From NCBI GenBank assembly GCA_958450325.1, contig OY288243.1, positions 50,991,878 through 51,055,877 on the forward strand: a DNA stretch of 64,000 nucleotides, read 5' to 3'. Shown piece after piece: positions 22,897-33,182 of the stretch. This DNA comes from Agrostemma githago. Lineage: Eukaryota; Streptophyta; Magnoliopsida; Caryophyllales; Caryophyllaceae. Position numbers and translations under genes: made by a program. Each line of letters begins with the position of its first letter. Within the stretch, counting starts at the first letter, position 1. The notes beneath the pieces are model-generated. The model was not told where the DNA came from, made no database searches, and saw only the letters and a program-made list of their open reading frames with translations.

Positions 22897-25469
22897 CGTC
22901 ACTACCGGTTATCGTGTATTGAATGACTCTCGTGCGCCAACGGTTTCGGGCATCCGGAAACCGAGGTTCTGAGTAAGGGGTGAGGGTACGTGTTGGGAAG
23001 CCTATAAAGGACACCCAACCCCGCCCGCACATTAGCGGCCTCTACTAGGATACCGAATGATTTTCTAATACGCGCGTTAGTTGAACGGGAAAATGTTATG
23101 CAAACAGTGTTTTCCCTAAGCGTGTGAAGAATTGAAAGGGTTTCTACGTCGATATAATGCAACTAAAATTTTAACGTCAAAGGTTGTATTTTAGCATGCG
23201 AAGGTTCATTTTAGTACAATAAAACAAACAATTAAATCAACAAGAAAAGTGACAAACGGTTAGTAACGGTTTGCATAAATATGGAATGATGTAAGTATGA
23301 TGATGCATGGTTTTTGAAAAAGTGATGTTTCACGTGATGGATTAAGCACGTGTTGACTTAAGTCACGAAAAGGTATTAACGAGACTCGAATGGCCTTGTA
23401 GGACTAACAGTTTGACGTGATAAAGGGGCCACTCGACCGAGTCATTGAGGGATTCGACCGAGTGGACCTCTAAAAAAAGCTACTGTCCAGATTTCGTGAC
23501 AGTACTCGACCGAGCTATGAGGGAACTCGGCCGAGTACACGGCCACTCGAGCGAGTTATTGCGAAACTCGACCGAGTGGTTGTCATGAAAGTATTCTGTC
23601 TCGTATTTTGGACCCTACTCGATCGAGTTATTGACCAACTCGACCGAGTACGTTGCCACTCGATCAAGGCATTGCGAGACTCGACCGAGTGGAGGTCGGA
23701 AAAGCATTATGTTCTGGTTTTGGGGTGCCACTCGACCGAGTGGGCTAGGCACTCGATCGAGTGCCCCCTGTACGAACCAGGGTTCCCTTGCAATTTGCTA
23801 TTGAATTTTGAAATTACTTTTGATTTTGCTAAATCGATGACTTTGTCGAATTGGGCATAAATATTGATTAATTTGTGCTCGATTCGTGTGTATAATACTC
23901 GTCATATCCAACGTGCGATTATTGAATCGACATCGGATATTAGAGCGAGACTAAAGGAATTGCTATAAGTCGTTTAAGTCAAACAAAACGATATGAATTT
24001 TCCTCCGCGTTTATAGTGTCGTAATCCTAACGAATTAAATGACATCTATGTAAGCATCAACGAAAATCGAATTGATTAAACTATTTGACTAGATCGTTAG
24101 ATTCGACATCCAATTATGGAATTGGTATCAAATCTAAAAGATCGACACTTGAATTAAAAAAACTTGATTCCCTCGGCTTCTCTGACATCGTAATGAATCC
24201 CTAGGGATTATGTGATGTTGGATCCGCGTCAACGGGTTTCGACCCTTACTGAGAATATGTTTCGAAAATAGTTTTTGGAAAATCGATGCAATATGCGATT
24301 GAATGATGATGCAAACGAAACAAATAAAAAAACTATTGTTTAGGTTGACTTGTGTCAATAATCATCAAATGATCGAGGTGATAGGATAAGCGACCGGCAA
24401 CGCTGAGTGCAATATTCTTGTATATTCGGGTTTCCTTATCCCACCATCACTCACACTCGACACAAATTCACAAGTATTTTAATGCTTTTAATACCAGCGA
24501 TATTATCAATATTAGAATGCGATGATAAAATAAAAAAAGACAAAAAAAACGACGAAAAGGAGGAAGAAGACGAGAGAGAGAGAGAGGAGAAGGGAAGAAG
24601 GCGGGTTTTGCACCCTCAACCTACATGTTCTGGTTCTCGGTATGGACTCGTCTAGTTGTGGCTTGCTCGGGAGTATCGATATGTAGGCTAAGTTGTGGTG
24701 GTTAGGGTTTGGATTCCTAAACGCTAGGGTTAGGGTTTGCTAGTGTAGTATTGGGGTTTGATTAGGGTTTGCTTAGGGTTGCAAAAGGTGTGAAAAGGTT
24801 GTGTAAATGCATGTGCATGAGGGTGTATATATAGGCTAGGCTATGCACACCCGGCTAGGGTTACTCGACCGAGTAGCCTCTTGACTCGGTCGAGTGGCCC
24901 AATCAAACGCAGTCGGGCTTGGATGAGGGCCCACTCGATCGAGTGGCTCAGTTGGATCGGGCAGGTCCAATGTTTTGGACTGTGGCTTTGGTATTTGATG
25001 GGTTATGTGTTTGGGCCACACTTTTTGAATGTTTGAATGGCTGTTTTGTTGTGTGTCTCGGAAACGACTTTGACCGGGGTTGACCCAATCGTAAAAAAGT
25101 CGGTTTTATTTCCGGTGTCGGTTTTGACCCAAATTAGTCTTGTTTGACTGGAAACGACCCACTGGGCCTGTATTTGAGGTCAGTTTTGTGATATTTTTAC
25201 TCCATAAGTGCTTAAGCCAACAACTAATGGTTTTGAGCCCATATCCGAGCGCGTAGAAACACGTTAGCGTCCGATCATCATCGGGTGTTTTTTTGGAAAC
25301 TACCATAGACACCTGGCAGTCAAAATGCGGGTGTCTACAGCCCCCAACCCCCCTTCTCTCTTATTTCCGGTGACTTAAGCATGAATTCTTCCGATTTTGC
25401 TCTTCGCTCCATTATTAGCCTCTCTATCCTCTTCCTACCTCATTCACTCCTTCAACCTTAAAAAAACCT

Positions 25470-25815
25470 CAAAAATCCGGAAAACCCTTCTCCTCATCCT
25501 CTTCTTGTCTCTCTCCACCGCAACAACCACCCTCCCCATGAACCCTGTTTGCCTATCAGCCTACAACATTCTCCAAAACTACGTTTCCTTATCAACCTCA
25601 AAGGCGTAACCGGGTACGAATTCAACCCGTAAACCGGCGAATTCAAACATTATCTACCCAAAACTTGCGCATTCTACATTGAATTGTATGAACTCGAGTA
25701 CAAAACCACAATTTCTGGTAAATTGATTAAAAATCGATTGTACAGCTTGAAGGGTGTTAGTGTGAAGGTGTTGATTTTATATGAAGATTGTGTTTTCAAC
25801 CCAGAAACACTACCA
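25470..25815 (+). pseudogene. Captured DUF538-family gene fragment in the Pack-MULE
   Basis: In plus frames I read, in order: a hydrophobic signal-peptide-like stretch (about 25466-25530), the DUF538 start AYNILQNY (about 25559-25582), LKGVTGYEFNP, TGEFKHYLPKTCAFYIE, YELEYKTTISGK and LYSLKGVSVKVL (about 25600-25775). These blocks follow the order of plant DUF538 proteins (Pfam PF04398), small secreted proteins of poorly defined function. It is broken by a frameshift after ILQNY (about 25580-25598) and by a TAA within the NP-TGEF segment (about 25630). After VKVL the homology stops, so the C-terminal part was not captured or is lost. Lying between MULE inverted repeats, it is best explained as transduplication. 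I am confident of the family, not of any function. Confidence 0.75.
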
Positions 25816-26239
25816 TTAACAATACCCAGAAATACACCCCGAGACTTAATATACCCAGAAATTAGAAACACTACAATTGACAACAACAATCATGAGCTAA
25901 TATGAACCCAGATATTGGGAATCATCTTTAATGAACCCAGAAATTTGAAATTTGTAGGAATAAAACCCTAATTGCGAAGAGAAATTGATATAACAAGGGA
26001 AAAGAAGACGAATTGGGTCGAATATGGGACAACTGCGTACGTCGTCTTCGCTTTCAGTTGATTTCATTAGGGTTAGGGTTTTCTGGCTTTTTTGGGGATT
26101 TTGGGGGGATATTTAGGGTTTAATGATAATGTATGCCGGTTAGAGTAAGGAAGAGTGAGGAGAGAGTCTGTTAACAGGGGAAGGGCAAAACTGCAATAAA
26201 AAACCCATAAGTTGCCGGAAAGAAGAGAGAGAGGTGGTT

Positions 26240-26508
26240 AGGAGTGTTCACCGGTCCAAACTCGGACCAGATTGACTGACAAACTCAAAAATCCAAATCC
26301 GCAGACCGTACCTGTTAACAAAGAAACCCGAACCGGACTTGACCCTCTTAAGACCGGACCGAATCGTAAAAATACACTAAATTTGATTGCTTTTTAAAAG
26401 TATGGACCGGACCGCGAACCATTCATCAAGTTTTTGGCGACCTGGAGACCGGACCGGTATGTGCTCCGGTCCGGTTTGCCGGTCCGGACCACTTTGTGAA
26501 CACCCCTA
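26240..26508. mobile_element. hAT-type MITE inside the Pack-MULE
   Basis: The ends TAGGAGTGTTCACCGGTCC and the complement of GTGAACACCCCTA are inverted repeats, flanked by the 8-mers GAGGTGGT (26232-26239) and GGGGTGGT (26509-26516). 8-bp duplication and terminus fit hAT MITEs. The interior is rich in CCGGTCCGG words. Confidence 0.75.
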
Positions 26509-26519
26509 GGGGTGGTTGG

Positions 26520-26630
26520 GGGTAAAATCTAGTTTTTGGACAAGTTTAAGGGGGTAAAATTTTGCGAAAAACTTTTTGGGAGTAATCTCGGAAAAATGCA
26601 ACATAAAAGGAGGCTATTAGTGATTTACTC
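26520..26630 (-). repeat. Right terminal inverted repeat of the Pack-MULE
   Basis: It is the inverted partner of 14338-14447, ending in TATTAGTGATTTACTC at 26630. Confidence 0.8.
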
Positions 26631-26929
26631 AAAGAAAAATTGAGAAATGAAACAACAAAAAGAAATACGGGACAAGGGACAATCTCAGTGGGACGGAAGA
26701 AGTACGTATTTCTCTTTTATTTTATAGTGAACAATTCAAAGTTTTTATTTTTATTTTTGTTGGTTATATGATGTGTGATTTATTGGATGTGTTATGTAAT
26801 AGTTTAGCTTGAGATGGTGAATAATAATTACATGTGATTAGAATATTTTCCTACGTATTTTGGAATAAAATGAAGAGAAAAGTTATAGGAAGGAAGAAGG
26901 TAAGGACAAAGAGTTGTTGGTTATGTTAC

Positions 26930-27135
26930 CATTATCAAAGACACCAACGATGACGTTACGTCCATATTTAGCTCGAGCCAAGAGAGTATCGCTACTCTTG
27001 GTCTTGGGATCCAATTCGAGTTGTGGATTGATTTGCTCTTCCAACCCTACAAACTCCCATGATCTTGTTGTGTACTTGTGTGTGCTCTATGCTTCCTTGG
27101 ATGACTTCTAAACACGCTCACCACTTCTTCCATAT
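26930..27135 (-). pseudogene. Subtilase (S8) remnant, exon 3
   Basis: On the minus strand, after a CAG acceptor (27136-27138), the exon encodes MEEVVSVFRSHPRK, then (after a 1-base frameshift near 27065-27075) TRSWEFVGLEEQ and GRNVIVGVFDNG, followed by a GT donor (26929-26928). In plant subtilases these are the end of the I9 propeptide, the TTRSW segment around the mature N-terminus, and the catalytic Asp region (normally DSG; here DNG). The first two bases complete a codon begun by exon 2, so the exons join in phase. The His and Ser regions are absent: no further exon appears to the left, where a MITE/Pack-MULE nest begins at 14206-26702. The frameshift and missing catalytic parts make this a pseudogene. 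Confidence 0.82.
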
Positions 27136-27348
27136 CTGATCATCATCCAATAATATTAATTAACTTTGCTAATTAACTAAATCCTCAATCATTTAGCAAT
27201 TACAGTACTAACAAATGAACAATAACAATAATACCCTAATAACTTTCAAATTCTTATAACAAAAATAATGAAATTATAGTTTCATTACAATTAATCGTAT
27301 GTACGTGATTCCGAGTATTTATCTACTACAACTCGTAAATGAACAAAT

Positions 27349-27359
27349 TTATCACATGC
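27349..27359 (+). repeat. LINE target-site duplication, left copy
   Basis: TTATCACATGC occurs here and again at 32706-32716 immediately after the A-rich tail, the expected footprint of target-primed reverse transcription. Confidence 0.85.
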
Positions 27360-27371
27360 GAGGCGGTGATC

Positions 27372-28555
27372 ATGGCAAGAAATTCTGCTAAGAAGACAAT
27401 GAATAAGAATCATGGCTCCGCAAGCAAGGACCGATCTGCTAATAAAAATTCAGGGAAGACGAAGAATTAGAGAGGGCCGAATGTGGAGGAGGCTGTACGT
27501 ACTCGATTAATGCATGAAATCAATGATATACCTGGCCTTAATTTAGATGATGACAGTGAGATGCTTTTAAACTCGGACGAGGATGATGTGAATGGACTCT
27601 GGATTACACAAAGGGGGAATAAGAAGAATTCCTCGGGTAGCAAGACTAATGATGGAAAAACGCTAGAGGAACCTATGCTACAGTTTTCTGATGATGATAC
27701 TAAAGAGGAAGAGGAATTTTGGTCCTCTACGGTGTTCTGTTACATACTTGGTGCTAATCCACCATGGGAGGTGATTAAAGGCTATGTGCAGAGAGTTTGG
27801 AAAAAACATGGTATTGATAAAATTTACTTTTTGCCGAATGGAATTTTTCTGGTTCGTTTTAAAGTGATGAAGGCTAAAGATTTGGTGATTCAGGCGGGCT
27901 ATCATATGTTCGATAACAAACCGCTTATAGTGAAATCCTGGTCACCGGAGATAGACCTGTTGAAAGAGGACGTTAAGAAAGTACCTTCATGGGTACGCTT
28001 CTACGACCTTCCTTTGAAATATTGGGGGACGTGTTTGCCTCAGATTGTTGGGTTAGCAGGTAAATTCTTAAGAACTGATCCCCTTAATGAGGATAAAACC
28101 TGTCTCGGGTATGCTAGGGCTCTTTTGGAATTAACAGTAGGACAAGACTTTCCTGAGCATGTTAAATTTAAGAATGCTAAGGGTGATGTTATCAAATTCG
28201 GGTAGAGTTTGAATGGAAACCTGTGATCTGCTCTAAGTGCAAAGACATGGGACACATTGCACCTAATTGCAGAAGGGTAGAACAGAAAGATAGGCCGGTG
28301 CAGAAGAAAGTGTGGATAAAAAAGACAGCTAATTTAGTTGGTACAACGGTGATCAGGTCTGAAAATCATAGAACTGATATAAATGTGAATGGTAAGAGTG
28401 GCTCTTATGCTGCTGCTGTACTTCAGCCCAGCATGGCGAATGGAGACATAGTACCAGAGAACATAATTGAGACTGATAGTGATGAGGCTTTTGTAGCTAA
28501 TAATGGTGACCCAAATTTAAAAGATCCAAATGATAATCGGATTCTGGAATGTTAG
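27372..28555 (+). pseudogene. LINE ORF1 (DUF4283 and CCHC zinc knuckle), broken
   Basis: ORF1 of plant L1 elements encodes the nucleic-acid-binding protein of the retrotransposition complex. The frame opens at ATG 27372 with a lysine-rich start, hits TAG at 27468-27470 and continues in the same frame from 27471 to 28205. The DUF4283-type domain lies at about 27740-28190, with the WVRFYDLPLKYW and GYARALLEL blocks. A frameshift near 28200 moves the reading to 28206-28555, where the zinc knuckle CSKCKDMGHIAPNC (CX2CX4HX4C, near 28230-28270) is found. The ORF1 end overlaps the start of ORF2 by about 25 bp. One nonsense codon and one frameshift make it non-functional. Confidence 0.87.
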
Positions 28556-31500
28556 GGGTTTCAACAATGTAAATAAACAGAGAGAAGTTAGATGTTTTCT
28601 AAAGAATAAAGGTATAGTTCTCTTTGGTTTAGTGGAGACGAAAATTAAACAGAATAATGGTCCTAGTATAGCGAATAAAATGTTAGATGGGTGGTGTGTC
28701 ACTACTAATGGTCATCTTCATCCGGGAGGAAGAGTATGGGTTGTCTAGCAGCCCTCTTTATTTGAGGTGCATCCAGTGACTTATCATTCTCAATTCATTC
28801 ATTGTGAAGTTCTGAATAAAGTTACTGGCGACAAGTTTTATTACACTGTCATTTATGCTTTTAATGATGGGGCTGATAGGAAGGGGCTTTGGGAGAAGCT
28901 AGAAAACATTGCTTCTCATATAGCTGGTCCTTGGGCTTTGGGTGGAGATTTTAATACTGTCACTTCTCCTGAAGAAAGGCTGGGTGGTAGTACTAAGCAG
29001 GAGGATATGGACGATTTTATCAATTGTCTGAATCATTGTGGAATGGTGCATATCAAAGCAACTGGAGCTTGGTTTACCTGGTCAAATAAGCGTGAGCCAA
29101 GTTCTAGGAAATACAGCAAATTGGATAGATTTGTGGTCAATGATGAATGGATGAGAGTTTTCCCTCATTTAGAGGCGCATTTCTTCCCTGAAGGAGTGTT
29201 TGATCACACTCCTTGTGTCGTCTAGAAGACGGAGTGGGATGTTGTGAGAAAACCTAGTTTTAAATATTTTAAAATCTGGGGGAAGGCTGCAAATTTCATA
29301 CAGATCGTTAGAAGCAATTGGGATAAAAATTTTGCTGGCACTAAGATGTTCTCGGTTGTTAAGAGGCTCAAGGAATTGAAGAAAGATCTTAAACAATTGA
29401 ATCAAAACTCTTTTTCTGATGTGGAAAGAAGGGCAATGCAAAAGGAGCATGAACTGATTGCTGTCCAAGGAAAACTTCAATTCAATCCGACTTCTCCTGC
29501 TTTAATCGAGCAAGAGAGGTTGCTGAATGATGATGTTAAGTTCTATGTGCAGGCTAGAGATAGCTTCTTGATGCAAAAATCGAGAATACAATGGCTGGAG
29601 GAAGGGGATGCTAATACCCATTTCTTCCATCAAGCGATTGGACAAAAGCTCATGAGGAACAAAGTGACACAAATCAAGAATCAGGAGGGGACGCTCTGTT
29701 CTGACTGGAGCGACATACAAGAAGCTTTCTTATCCTATTATAAAAACTTATTGGGTGAACAGACTACTATGCAGGTCATACAACCTGAGATAATTGCTAC
29801 TGGTGCTGTATGTTTAGAGGCACATAGAAATATGTTAGTGCGGCCTGTCTCGATGGATGAGGTGAGAAGTGCTTTTTTCTCGATTCCTGATGATAAAGCT
29901 CCGGGTCCTGATGGGTATTCAAGCATTTTTTTTTTCAAAGACTCTTGGTCCGTTATTGGGAAGATATTGCAGGTGCTGTTATGGATTTCTTCTCTACAGG
30001 AAAACTACTATGACAGATTAATGCTACTAACGTGGTCCTTATTCCAAAATGTGAGAGACCTGAATCGGTAACTCAATTCCGACCTATTGCGTGCTGTAAT
30101 ATGATTTACAAGGTGATTTCTAAAATCCTTTGTAATAGGCTCTCTCGTGTTCTCCCTGACATTATTCATGACTCTCAGAGTGCATTTGTGCAAGGAAGAT
30201 CTATACTCGAGAATGTTTTAATATGCCAAGATTTGGTACATACGTACTCTCGAAAACATGCTTCACCTAGATGCTTGTTTAAGCTGGACCTGCAAAAGGC
30301 TTATGACACAGTTGAGTGGAAATTTGTGGAGAGAATGCTTATTGCATTAGAGTTCCCGTTTCAGATTATTAACCTGATTATGCAATTCATTTCTACCCCG
30401 AGCTATATGCTGATCCTCAATGGGTGCTCTTTTGGTTATTTTCCTAGCAAGAGGGGTCTTCAACTGGGAGACCCGATTTCTCCACTACTCTTTACCATCT
30501 GTATGGACTATTTGAGTCGAACGTTTGCATATGCTACTAATAGATGGCCGTTCTCCTATCATCCTAAGTGCAAACAGATTAAACTGACCCATCTAATGTT
30601 TGCAGACGACCTCCTCCTCTTCTGTAAGGGGGATGCTGTATCCAGTATGCTTTTTTTCAGAGCCTATTCTACTTTCTCCAAAACATCTGGACTTCGTATG
30701 AATAAGGCTAAATCGGAAGGCTACTATAATGGGGTTCCTGATAGCTTGAAAATAGACTTGTACAATGTGACAGGTATCAAGTAAAGGAAGATGCCATTTA
30801 ACTATTTGCCATGGGTGTGCCTATTCAGGCTGGTAAGATAAGCAGACAGCAATGCTTGATTTTGTCGGAGAAAATCCTTAAGCGTATTCGAAGTTTAGGT
30901 GCAAAAAAGCTCTCCTATGCTGGGAGAGTCACCCTCATAACTTCGGTTCTCAATTCTCTCCATAATTACTGGGCTACTATGTTTATTATCCCGAAACATA
31001 CTATTAAGAGAATTGAAGCCATATGTAGGAACTTTCTTTGGGATGGCTCGGGTGACTATAGAAAAGTTCCTCTCATTGCCTGGGATAAAGTCACAATGAG
31101 TAAGGAGGCTGGTGGATTGGGAATAAAGAAGGCGTCAACCTGGAATATTGCAGCTGTGGGCAAAATTGTTAATTGGATTTACACGCAGCGTGATAGCCTT
31201 TGGTTGAAGTGGATTAATTCAGTCTATTTGATGAACCATGATTGGCATACTTACCAGCTTCCAATGGACTGCCCTTGGACCTGGAAAGCTATATGTCGGG
31301 TAAAAGAATGTCGGGTAAAAGAGAAGATCAAGAATGGATTCGACAATGGTACTTGGAAGCATAGTTCTGCAGGTTACTCTATAAAAGAAGGATATACTTA
31401 GCTTCATCCTGATGATTCCCCACGTCCATGGGCAAATTTTGTCTGGAATCAATGGAACGTCGCTAAACGCAGTTACATTTGTTGGATTATTATGCATGAT

Positions 31501-32587
31501 AGCCTGAATACGAAGACAAAGCTGCATAATCTGGGTTGCGTTGAAGATGATCTCTGCTGCTTATTTCTACAGCATGCTATAACTGCTCATCACTTATTCT
31601 TCGACTACATCTATAGCAGAAGAGTTATGAGGGTAGTGACAAACCAGGCGGGTTTCTCCTTGCAGTCTCAGAATATCTGTAATGCACAACTGATTCCCTG
31701 CACAGTAAACTTCACGCGGGTCTTCTTGCAGTCTGCTATTACATGATTTGGAATCAACGAAATAGGGCTTTGTATGAAGGAATTGTCTATCACCCTTAGA
31801 GGTGTAAATGAGCCGAGACAGCTCGCGAGCAGCTCGAGATCGGCTCCGTCAAAGCTCGATAAAAGCTCGACTCGTATGAGCTCGACTCGGATCATTTATG
31901 AGTGGAGCCGAGCAAGACGTGGCTCGGCTCGAATAGCTCGCGAGCGGCTCGATATTATTTTAAAGCTAGAGTTTCCTTTCCGCTACCTAAATCAAATATA
32001 CCTATTAATCATTAAAAAAAGTAAATCGTAAATCAAATCATAATTTACTCATATTAGTATATTACCATAAATGTTTGCCCGTATATTGTTAGTTGTTACC
32101 ATAATTTACTCATATTACTAAACCAAATTAACCCTAGTTCCCTAAACCATTCAAATCCCGTTAAAAGTCAAATTTCCGTTTCAATAATGTATTGATTTAA
32201 TTTCCGTTTCATTAGTCAAAAACTCAAATAAGTTGAGCACTTAAGCTCCAACCCAACCCATCATGCGAGTCGAGCTCAACTCGAGCCCGCGAGTCGAGCT
32301 CAACTCGAGCCCGGAGTCGAGCCTTTTCCCGAGCCACGAGTTGAGTTAACGAGCTCGAGCTCGAGCCTTTGTTTTTGAAGCTCGACGAGCTTGAGCTCAA
32401 GCCGAGACTCCCCCATTTATATTCGTGCTCGAGCCGAGCAGCCCCAGGCTCGCGCTCAACTCGGCTCGTTTACTTATAAAACCCCAGGATTGCTGCGGAT
32501 GCTAGAGGTAGAGTTAAAATCAACCCAAATGACTCCATTACTTGTGACGACATTAGATACCTCAGGAATATTGGTTATAATTGTTGA
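28530..32587 (+). pseudogene. LINE ORF2 (endonuclease, reverse transcriptase, zf-RVT), broken
   Basis: ORF2 supplies the nicking and copying activities of an L1 element. The endonuclease (28530-29225) shows FWNVRGFN, LVETKI, GGDFNTV and WFTWSN; the terminal SDH motif reads FDH (near 29202), which would remove a conserved residue. TAG codons occur at 28746-28748 and 29223-29225 in an otherwise continuous frame. The RT (about 29880-30780, with a frameshift near 30005-30030) has KAPGPDG, FRPIACCN, QSAFVQGRSI, KLDLQKAYDTVEW, GLQLGDPISPLLF and FADD. After a stop near 30782 a further frame (30811-31401) continues the thumb region, and the zf-RVT domain lies at about 31440-31570. The C-terminal end resumes after the MITE-like insertion and stops at 32585-32587. 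Confidence 0.87.
31797..32485. mobile_element. GAGCTCGAGC-rich hAT-type MITE within the LINE
   Basis: The left end TAGAGGTGTAAATGAGCCG resembles the hAT-type MITE at 55573 (TAGGGGTGTAAACGAGCC), and the right side has GGCTCGTTTAC facing inward. Runs of GAGCTC/CTCGAG words fill both ends. The insertion separates two parts of LINE ORF2 that read on across it. The right terminus is degenerate and I see no clean 8-bp duplication. Confidence 0.6.
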
Positions 32588-32705
32588 TTTGTCTAAGTCT
32601 CAAGTATGACTAGTTGTTTTTATACCTTGAGTCTGAGCATATGTTTGTAACTCCATTTTTTGATGAATGAATCTATCTCACATTTCACCAAAAAAAAATA
32701 AAAAA

Positions 32706-32716
32706 TTATCACATGC
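32706..32716 (+). repeat. LINE target-site duplication, right copy
   Basis: TTATCACATGC, identical to 27349-27359. Confidence 0.85.
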
Positions 32717-33048
32717 TAAAATTTATTTGGAAACCGTATTTATGTATGTAAATAGTATTACAACACCAGAAATTATAGTGAGCTAAAAGGTAGTCACTAC
32801 TTGTCGGTAAGTAATCCCTACCTAACTTAAAATATCATTTTTTTATGCAACAATGGTTGTAGTCTTGTACACCATAACTACAGGTTAAAACATAACCATA
32901 CCGTATAAAGATCAAATGGTCCAATATCAATGAGGACAATGACTACATTTATGTAAATTAAATATCCACTCGGTGGAGTATAATTTACGTAAAAATAAAA
33001 AAGTTTTGTTAGAGGATTATTAAAGAATGATAAATGATGGGTAGAAAC
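32717..33048 (-). other. Part of subtilase intron 2
   Basis: This DNA lies between the LINE and the GT donor of exon 2 (33048-33047, minus strand). No coding signal is seen. The rest of the intron is at 27136-27348. Confidence 0.65.
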
Positions 33049-33174
33049 CGGATAATTTGGATGCTTGATCGGACGTAAGAAGGGCGGCGAAGCCATTGAT
33101 ATAGTGTTTGTAACTGTAGAGTAGAGATGCCCTGGCTTCTTCCTCTGTTTCCTTAGCTGAGGCTAAGTCTGTGT
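33049..33174 (-). pseudogene. Subtilase remnant, exon 2, 3' part
   Basis: Minus-strand codons continue from 34136-34178 across the hAT insertion and encode a propeptide segment with SAKETEEEARASLLYSYKH and INGFAALLTSDQASKLS, typical of the inhibitor I9 domain (PF05922) of SBT5/AIR3-like plant subtilases. The exon ends with a single G at 33049 before a GT donor; that G plus AT at the start of exon 3 makes an Asp codon, as homologues require. With the two insertions removed the 193-nt exon has no stop and no frameshift. Confidence 0.87.
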
Positions 33175-33182
33175 GATGCATC
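33175..33182. repeat. hAT target duplication, left copy
   Basis: GATGCATC, identical to 34136-34143. The target is itself a perfect palindrome. Confidence 0.9.

Larger units (their letters stand above)
14448..25339 (-). mobile_element. Non-autonomous long-LTR retroelement (LARD-like), flanked by GCCCC
   Basis: The element has about 2.7-kb LTRs, TG...CA ends and the 5-bp duplication GCCCC (14443-14447 and 25340-25344). The minus-strand sense start is TGTAGACACCCGCATTTTGA at 25339. The internal region (17149-20016) encodes no gag or pol that I can recognise, so it must rely on proteins from elsewhere. A CACTA element interrupts the 5' LTR. It belongs to the same family as 6159-11624 but a different subfamily. 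Confidence 0.85.
20017..25339 (-). repeat. 5' LTR of the LARD-like element, split by a CACTA insertion
   Basis: From 20042 (TGGATCGAATGG) it matches the left LTR to its end, apart from the insertion at 20209-22899. The inner end is uncertain: TGTACGACATGAC at 20017 resembles the LTR terminus TGTGGACATGAC, but about 55-75 bp are missing between it and 20042. Relative to the left LTR one palindrome unit of about 21 bp is deleted near 24940. Confidence 0.8.
14338..26630. mobile_element. Pack-MULE-like element carrying a DUF538 fragment
   Basis: Long terminal inverted repeats of about 110 bp bound it: GAGTAAATCACTAATA at the left, its complement TATTAGTGATTTACTC at the right. The adjacent 9-mers AAAAAAAAA (14329-14337) and AAAGAAAAA (26631-26639) fit a 9-bp duplication with one change. 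Long TIRs plus 9-bp duplication are typical of Mutator-like elements. Its own DNA is only about 1.4 kb (14338-14447 and 25345-26630); the rest is a nested LTR element. It has no transposase and contains a captured gene fragment, which defines a Pack-MULE. Confidence 0.75.
14206..26702. mobile_element. Stowaway-type MITE split by a nested insertion
   Basis: The left end CTCTCCCGTCCCAAAAAGG (14206) and the complement of the right end (CTTCTTCCGTCCCACTGAG, ending 26702) form a MITE inverted repeat, flanked by TA at 14204-14205 and 26703-26704. Without the inner insertion (14338-26639) the MITE is about 195 bp, normal for Stowaway. It is the outermost layer of the nest. Confidence 0.78.
27360..32705 (+). 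mobile_element. L1-type LINE, inactive, in subtilase intron 2
   Basis: The element is bounded by the 11-bp duplication TTATCACATGC, has two ORFs in L1 order and ends in an A-rich tail (about 32689-32705) after TGAATGAATC...TTTCACC. The 5' untranslated part is only about 12 bp, so the start may be slightly truncated. It has several nonsense and frameshift mutations and a MITE-like insertion (31797-32485). It is opposite in orientation to the subtilase gene that it split. Confidence 0.9.

Noticed and set aside
25340..25345. GCCCCC beside the right LARD LTR as a polypurine tract rather than a target duplication
   Set aside because: The same GCCCC is at 14443-14447 outside the other LTR, and the flanks beyond are continuous Pack-MULE sequence, so it is a duplication; resemblance to the internal tract at 17149 is coincidental.
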